DNA of 64,000 nucleotides, from positions 565,501 to 629,500 of the forward strand of contig CANUEZ040000210.1 of the NCBI GenBank assembly GCA_948099385.1. The letters are read 5' to 3'. This stretch comes from Fasciola hepatica (Eukaryota; Platyhelminthes; Trematoda; Plagiorchiida; Fasciolidae). The translations under genes were made by a program, and so were the position numbers. The notes below the pieces were generated by a model. It did no database searches. It was not told the DNA's origin and saw only the letters and a list, made by a program, of their open reading frames with translations. Positions 57,826 through 64,000 of the stretch are shown here, piece after piece (the first letter of the stretch is position 1; every line of letters starts with the position of its first letter).

Positions 57826-60480
57826 TATGACTTTCAATGCAGATCGTTTACAAATCCGTCGAAAATTCCGCGAATATCCCTGTCTAATTTTCAAGATGCA
57901 ATCATAGCTCCCGTTCTACGAACATAGAAATTACTCCCGGTGACAGCGATTACTAACGTTCTGCTTTGGCTACGAGTACCTTAACGGCCATCTTGGTCAC
58001 AAATTTATAAATACTGGCGAATCGACCCTAAATTTCGCTGCACAATTTGGGATTGGGATGATAATCAGAAGACCGTCGTACACTCTTATAAGCGCAGGCA
58101 AAATGTCGAGGGTTCGAAATTGTACATTTTGCGGCAAGGTCTTGAGGTACGTATCCAAAGGAGATAGCTATTTTTTAGGTGGCAAGGTGATTCCTTTAAG
58201 ACGTTGAGCAGGAATATGAACCTTAGTTCAAATATCAGATAACAACGAGATATTGCGCCTGACTAAAAGGTCAAAAGCCGAGGTACTATACAAAACCAAG
58301 ACAAGGGAAGGAAGGAATTTAAAATCGGACTTCGATCAAAGTCAGCTTCAAAAACGAGTGTAGAAAGGATGGTATTGAAACACACGTGAGCAAAAAAACT
58401 GATTGAGCACAAATACTAACCACAGTGTATCAGGAATTCGAGTAAAAATGTGTGATAAACAGTGCCCTTTGAGCTGTGAATAAATGTCTTCATCCAGAGG
58501 CCGGAATAACTTCATAATTGACTTCAGCCAACAAGCCCCACCTGAGCAATCCAAGTTAAATTTGTACGAATTTTTTTGTTTTTCCCCTTGAGCAAGTTGT
58601 ACAGAAAATCAAAACTCAGTATATTTCGCTGCTGTCAAAGAACAAAATGTTGACCTGAAAATGCGGTAGGGATGAAATGGAATGAAGCAAAGAATCACCC
58701 AGCGCGATGCGGTCTGCAAGCTTACCAGTCCTTTCGCACACAATTTTGAGTTTTATTCGTCAGCGTAATTATCACTGCTTTCTCCTATGAGTGGATAAAA
58801 CTCATTTGTTTCGAACACACTCTCCATTTTATGTATCCTGTAGTTATTCACAACTTCGGGATCTGTTTAATGTGAAGATCTCAATCGGACTGTGGCGAAG
58901 TACTGTTTCATTGGCGGTGGTCAAACAGTTGTCATCATGGACCAGAAGATAGCATCCAGGGTTAAATTTTTGCCCCCGTCGGTTGTAACATCCATGTTGA
59001 TTGAAGAATTCCTCCTTTGCTTATCTTTATATACGCTCTGACGAATTTTGGACTGCTTTCTCCAAGCCTACTTGTGCTGATACCGTTTCTTGGCCGGCAG
59101 TTAATCTACGCTTGATGCACTTTTTTATAATCGTGTCTTCCTACTGAGATCAACCTGGGGACAGTTGGTACAGTATCGAGTCACACTGACTCAACACTGT
59201 CTTGTTCTATTTCGGCTCGGTTTCATTTTCCCCCTCAGGTCGAGTGATCGTAGAAGTTCAGCTCGTTTACGCTGAGTTTTGGCCGCCACGCTCAGGAGGT
59301 TATTCCATAGGCCTGATTAGGCGTGGAGAACTTGTTCTACTTGTTTGGACTTCAGGAAAGGCACTTAATGTTTACTTTTCTGACCAACTGTTCCCCTTTT
59401 TAAGGCATTTTGTCCTGTTCTTGACCACCTTTTGGCTGGGTAGTGACCGAGGCTCCCTGCCAAAAGTATGATCGTGATTTTACTTATAATTTGCCTGGCT
59501 GGTGCTACAGCAGAGTTTGCAGAGCAACCATACTCTCGGCTTGGGTTCCGCTCTGATTTGGGCTATGCGTTGCTCTGGAGCTCAGGGGGGCTATACCGAA
59601 CAAGTATAATTTACTTGTTGGCGCGTCGGGCACTGAATCTTTGGTCAGGCTTCAACCGGACCAGGACTTGAGCTTTTTGGTCGTTTCACTGGTCTATTTC
59701 CTATCTGATATCCTTTCATTGGCTGCGGCGCCCGCTCTGAGCTGCTACACTTTTTTGTAAAATGAATCAAAGAGGAAGTAAAAAGAGTTCCGTTCCTTTC
59801 GTAACACTGTAGTCACCTAGAAACTAGATAAAATTAGGGAGCTTCAAGCCCAGTCACCGAAACTGAATTCAGCTAACGAATTATTGTTTTAGGAAAGGGT
59901 AATTTGTTTCTTCTCCGGCCGTAAACTTCCATCAGGATACCGCACTACTCCACTGGGTCGACCAGTTCAAAGCTTCTTTGCATAGTCCCTCGATGTTCAT
60001 ATTTCAACTCGTTTTCTCGTGAAGTCGTCTTCTGGGATATTTTAAAAACATTTGGTCAGTTTTCCGGTTTCCTGATAGGTAAAGTGTCAGTGGTCTCTTC
60101 TTAATAGCAATTCCGGGTTTCCCGCCGCGAATTTGTGACCTTGAAGTTATTGTTGCGGGCACCTATTTTTCTTACTTTGGGATAACTGCACATTCGTGAG
60201 ATAGGCATTTGGACTCATGGTGAAAAGGCTGGTTGTGTTCTACATAGACACTTCTACCAGCAACCACTAAGCAATTCACGGATATCTATTGTTGAATATC
60301 TCCCTTTGGCGGTCGGAGAACCCTCCAGCCAAATATCTTTCGTGCAGTGAATGGCCTTTTTCGATCGCGTATGCTCTGTTAAAGCCTCTGGTCAGCTGCA
60401 CCAAATCATTATAATAAAGGTGATCTAGATACTTCTCCGAAAACTGTGCCTTTGAGGTAAAACCTTCTCTTGGCGACTGG
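57826..60480. other. Unassigned region
   Basis: Only short frames without domains (for example plus 59202-59471 and 59468-59671). The rest of the BEL/Pao element whose gag lies at 60480-61250 would be expected here on the minus strand, but I cannot recognise protease, RT or integrase. Confidence 0.3.
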
Positions 60481-61250
60481 TCTGACGGAGTCGACTGGCT
60501 TTGTTGGCAAGTTGTCCACTGCGAAGGCTTTCAAATTGTCTACGGTCTCCTCATCAGTTGGAGACTTTAACTATGTGGCCAGCTCCATCAAATCTTCAGC
60601 GTGACTCCCAGCTACTGTGCTGATCGCGGGATGGGTAAACTTGCTTACTAGTTCACATCGATCTATAAGCTCTCGCGAAATCACTCAATAACTCGATCCG
60701 CCTCCAAAAGAGCAATGAACCTCCTATATGTTTAGATGTTACAATGCCGCGAGGCCCAATGTCTAATCTCATTGGCTTGCAATCGTCATGTCCCTATGAG
60801 CAGATAATCTTGGGTCGAGCATGTTACACACATCGATAGCTTCTCTTGCTTGGCCTCGACAGTAGTGAGTCGGGGATGGCAGCCTATGCCCGGGGTCGGT
60901 TATCTTGCTTTCGACGAAAGTTTTGAACTGCCTGATGAGCTTCCGGCTATGTTCAGATCGCCCGTCGAAAACTGTCAGTTCTACTCTTGGCAGATCGATC
61001 GTTGGTGGCGTCGATGTTTTATATTCGGCGACCGGTGTGGAGTTTCTTATTTTAATTTGCCTGATTTGTCGGATAGGTCATAGTCGTTGGCCGTCTGCTC
61101 CTGCTTGTTCTGCCTACACTTTTCTTCTGCTTCCTGTGCCTGTTGTCTAGTTGATAACAAGTGTTGTTCCAGGTCTGACATCCTTAGCTCAAATAGATGG
61201 ACCGTCTTACAATCCATATTACCCCAAGTAATACATGAGCTAGCATTGAC
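60480..61250 (-). pseudogene. BEL/Pao gag fragment, decayed
   Basis: On the minus strand an N-terminal charged, coiled-coil-like segment (LEQHLLSTRQQAQEAEEKCR, near 61170-61110) is followed near 61000-60960 by IDLPRVELTVFDGRSEHSRK and QFKTF. After a frameshift come PGHRL and HYCRGQAREAID (60930-60850). This is the DUF1759 gag block also seen in the BEL/Pao element at 11491-11243 (LPRVKLSPIDG, HYCRGTAR). RCELVSKFTHPAIS near 60670 continues it weakly. Stops and frameshifts are present. No LTR was found nearby. Confidence 0.6.
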
Positions 61251-61399
61251 GGGACTACGTAACCTGGCATAAACTAAAAAATCAAAACCACCCAAAACTT
61301 CCTCAGTGACTTGCCGTTGTACTTTTTGCCCAGATTCTAATTGCTTCGATCCTTTTCTTGACTTGTTGCATATTTTCTCGTTAGTCAACTGAGTATTGT

Positions 61400-61880
61400 A
61401 GGAAACCTCCGAGCAATGCTTAGCCAAATTCGCAACGGATCCCGAAACTAGAAAGCGATTTTCCATGAAATTCTACGATACTAGATTGTCAGATGAACAA
61501 TGACACGAAACAGGTACGAACCTCAATTATGCGGTCACAACGACTCAGAAAACGGGAACCGAATGGCGGCGTGCTAGAAAGGAGCACGTCCAGGATAAAG
61601 ATACGACGGAGCAGCGCACTGGACACGAACAAACAAACTTTGGTCCATAAAAACATACAGTGCATAAAACAAGTCAGTAATGTAAGTGAGTGATGTTGAG
61701 GAAACATGGAACTGTTGTGGTTTTGGGGGGATTTTCCACGACCCGTCGTTACAGGTGCCTCACAATCAGCCTCATCATCAGAATGTTCCCATTTCGTATC
61801 CCAACAGGCTCACTAATTTAGACGCCCGCGCTATATATGCGGGCTCGATTCTCGTCCAAGAAACGGCAAACCCAGAACTA
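61400..61880 (+). repeat. F1 repeat copy 2
   Basis: Aligns with the minus strand at 4230-3640. Shared stretches include ATCCCGAAA, TTCTACGATACTAGATT, TTGGTCCATAAAAACATACAG and CATAAAACAAGTCA. The corresponding protein frame carries FYDTRLS and, further on, GGIFHDPSLQ. The frame is broken by stops. It partly overlaps the upstream end of the minus-strand open frame that leads into the BEL/Pao gag fragment. Confidence 0.5.
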
Positions 61881-64000
61881 TAGCAATTGGTGCAAGTTGG
61901 CCATGCTGTAGCATCTGCCAGCACCACGTGGGCTTGAACAAGCCTGCTCCAAACAACCGGGCAGTTGGGGGAAGTGAGGCTAACCTGGATTACTGACCTG
62001 TTAAAGATCGTGGTCGACGTTTGCCTGATCCGCCGCGAGCCTTATTTATGACTGATGGGAACTCCCCAAATGTCCTACAGGACTTCCTAAATAGATCAGT
62101 GTGTCCGACAGAAGGAGAATATTATGCCGCACTAGTTGGATCGGGCCCAGATGTGAGAAGGTTCTTTGAAGTACAACCGTCCTAACTATAAACCACCTTA
62201 TGAGACTGGAAAGAACGATTTGAAAAAGGAGTTTGCCTGTGGCTAGATGAAGGCCTGGTACCTGAACCGGATGCCCCCGTGGAGAGGTCGTCATTGCCAA
62301 GTAAACCTTAAAACGGGTGCATATTTGCAAACAGGGCTCACCTAGGATCTGGGCTGGCGATCGCGTTTTAAAGAGTTTGGTATTTGTGAGGCAGCTACAT
62401 TCGCACCAAGACTACCTTCACTAGACTGATTCATCGTAAACGACAGGGGAAAATGAAAGACTGTCCAGACGGACCATAGATAAACGAAACTGAAGAAAAA
62501 GAGTCAGTGGTGGGTCTGAAATGTTCGAGTTTAGAAAGACGGAATGGAATGTCACTTCGAATGTCAGGATCACGTAACCGGCTGCAGGCACACAGGGATT
62601 CATAATGTCATCCGTTAGTAGAATGTTGTCATGGCTTACCGATCTCGGTGGCCTACGGGCACATAAACACAATTCATCATGTCGCGAGCCCAATAAAACC
62701 AATTCGCAAAAACAAAAAGTAGATGAAACAAAGACCAAAAAATCTTTTGGGTTTCGAACTAAGGGGCATCCAAAATAATTGGTAATAAATACCTAACTGG
62801 TTCACTAAGCCCACTCGATCATTCTCGTTCTTGGGCAAACCGCAAATGATAATCCTCCAATTGGCCGAAGCAGCCCTCCAGAGGAGCCGTGATTCGAAGA
62901 AGAACAGTGAGGCTACCGACCTCTCGCTCAGCGAAACATAACAGAAAGCTCTGGTGGTCAACCGCGGCATGGGCTTTGTTAGTGGATCAGCGAAGAACAC
63001 AGATGGTGGTAAGATAGTAAACATTACTGGCGACGGATATATTCGAAACAAACGTTTTCCAAAAAGGATATTTCTTACTGCTCTTCAACAGCCTTAGCAT
63101 CTAGGACTTCGGTGCTCCCCAAGTAGATTTTCACTGGACCCGGGAGGCAGCGGGATCATCTGGTGAGTGATGGTTTGATTGCAGAGAGAAGGCAACGCCC
63201 ATACAGCACATTTGCCACGCCAGATAGAGTGAGGGTCAGAGGCCAAGTCTACTGAACCCATTGATTTTAAACTTTTCCGTGAATAGTGACAACTATCAAG
63301 GCCTATCTGGGAAGGGTTATCGGAGGATCATCAAGTTCTGATTGTCCGACGACAGCAAAAGGGCCGGTTGGATGACGGACGTTTCTCAGGGGTTTGTTTA
63401 AAGGGCTGTGCTGAAGATGACAAATTCGCTTTCCTGGGACTCGGCTGGCTCTCTGGAGGATGAGTGGGAAGACATCGAAAACGAATTACCACGGTTGATT
63501 ATTGTAGTGGTTTCAAGTAAACGTTTGAAATATAAACTCGCTATCCTGGTGGAAAAATTGTATGAATCGAGCTCTGAGTTGGCGGAACCAAGCGTGAGAA
63601 TATCTAACGACTGGAGCGCACGACCGGGCTCTTGATTGTGGCATTAATAAAGTACAATTAGCTCAGGATCGGGATGTGGCATATCGGTGGGGTATAGCCA
63701 CGGTGGTGTGGATGGACTCAAAAGTGTCTCTCAGCTACTTCCAGAATAGAGCAGCCACACATGTCTCGGAGTGTAGATTAGGGATAAAAAGTGTCAAGGG
63801 GCCTAAAACGGCATGCAGAAGACGGAGGTACTTAAATATTTCTTCTAAGTGACTTATAGGTTGGACGACGGCGGACGGCCGCCGGCCCCATAGTGGTCTA
63901 TATCTACCAAAAGGGAGTGGGTGTCGAAATCATTAGAGACAGTTTTGGCCCTGGAAACGCTTGATGAAGAGGGCGTCGAGGCCAGACAGCGTACTCCTCG
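61881..64000. other. Unassigned region to the window end
   Basis: Short frames only. One plus-strand frame at 63408-63635 encodes an acidic N-terminus (SLEDEWEDIENELPR) followed by LAILVEKLYESSSELAEPS, possibly a gag-like helical segment, but I have no family evidence. No other feature is recognised. Confidence 0.3.

Noticed and set aside
57630..57830. Host protein-coding exon
   Set aside because: The frame looks protein-like and is duplicated in the left arm, but I recognise no family and see no complete exon structure.
1..64000. CRISPR arrays, tRNA genes, rRNA genes, bacterial operons
   Set aside because: No spaced direct repeats, no tRNA-like cloverleaf and no rRNA sequence were noticed; gene content and the spliced gene are eukaryotic.

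Overview
This window looks like repeat-rich eukaryotic (animal) DNA. The retroelement mix is non-LTR elements with APE-type endonuclease and a CR1-like RT, an RTE-type LINE, a BEL/Pao element and a Ty3/gypsy element of CsRn1/Boudicca type. There is also a Mutator-like (MULE) DNA transposon whose gene has a 37-nt intron. This combination fits a parasitic flatworm (trematode or cestode). That is inference from element families and intron size; no host marker gene was recognised. I see no convincing host protein-coding gene, tRNA, rRNA or CRISPR array.

Layout. 1-3600 (-): two decayed LINEs, one apparently inserted into the other. 3640-4230 (-) and 61400-61880 (+): two diverged copies of an unidentified repeat, here called F1. 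5139-12182: a decayed minus-strand BEL/Pao element with gag, protease, RT, RNase H, integrase and DUF5641-like remnants. Its 382-bp LTR lies at 11801-12182, and a second copy of that LTR lies at 5139-5520 in the opposite orientation. 13480-15990 (-): a 5'-truncated gypsy pol. 16440-26885: an old plus-strand LINE (LINE-F) split by a minus-strand LINE (LINE-G, 17178 to about 24910). 27050-29640 (+): a decayed RTE LINE.

The best-preserved part is a three-level nest at 30930-45330. An old minus-strand LINE (LINE-C) is split by a plus-strand CR1-like LINE of about 8.3 kb (LINE-1, about 31510-43759). LINE-1 keeps an uninterrupted ORF2; its ORF1 has one frameshift. LINE-1's 3' UTR is in turn split by a complete 3.9-kb MULE (39551-43460). 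The MULE has near-matching terminal inverted repeats, a 10-bp target duplication and an apparently intact 797-residue transposase.

Two more plus-strand LINE remnants follow: LINE-E (45640-47660) and LINE-D (48490-51712). After them comes a 325-bp inverted repeat with nearly identical arms (54557-54881 and 57501-57825), then a BEL/Pao gag fragment (about 60480-61250, -) and F1. Much of 51.7-54.5, 55.2-57.5, 57.8-60.5 and 61.9-64.0 kb shows nothing I can identify.

How the parts work together. No host pathway is visible; the genes are mobile-element machinery at different stages of decay. The LINE ORF1/ORF2 proteins would form a target-primed reverse-transcription complex. The LINE 3' ends share a short hairpin followed by an (ATT)n tail, which I read as the likely RT recognition signal. 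The MULE transposase would act on its own short terminal repeats. Insertion order can be read directly from the nesting: LINE-C, then LINE-1, then MULE; separately LINE-F, then LINE-G.
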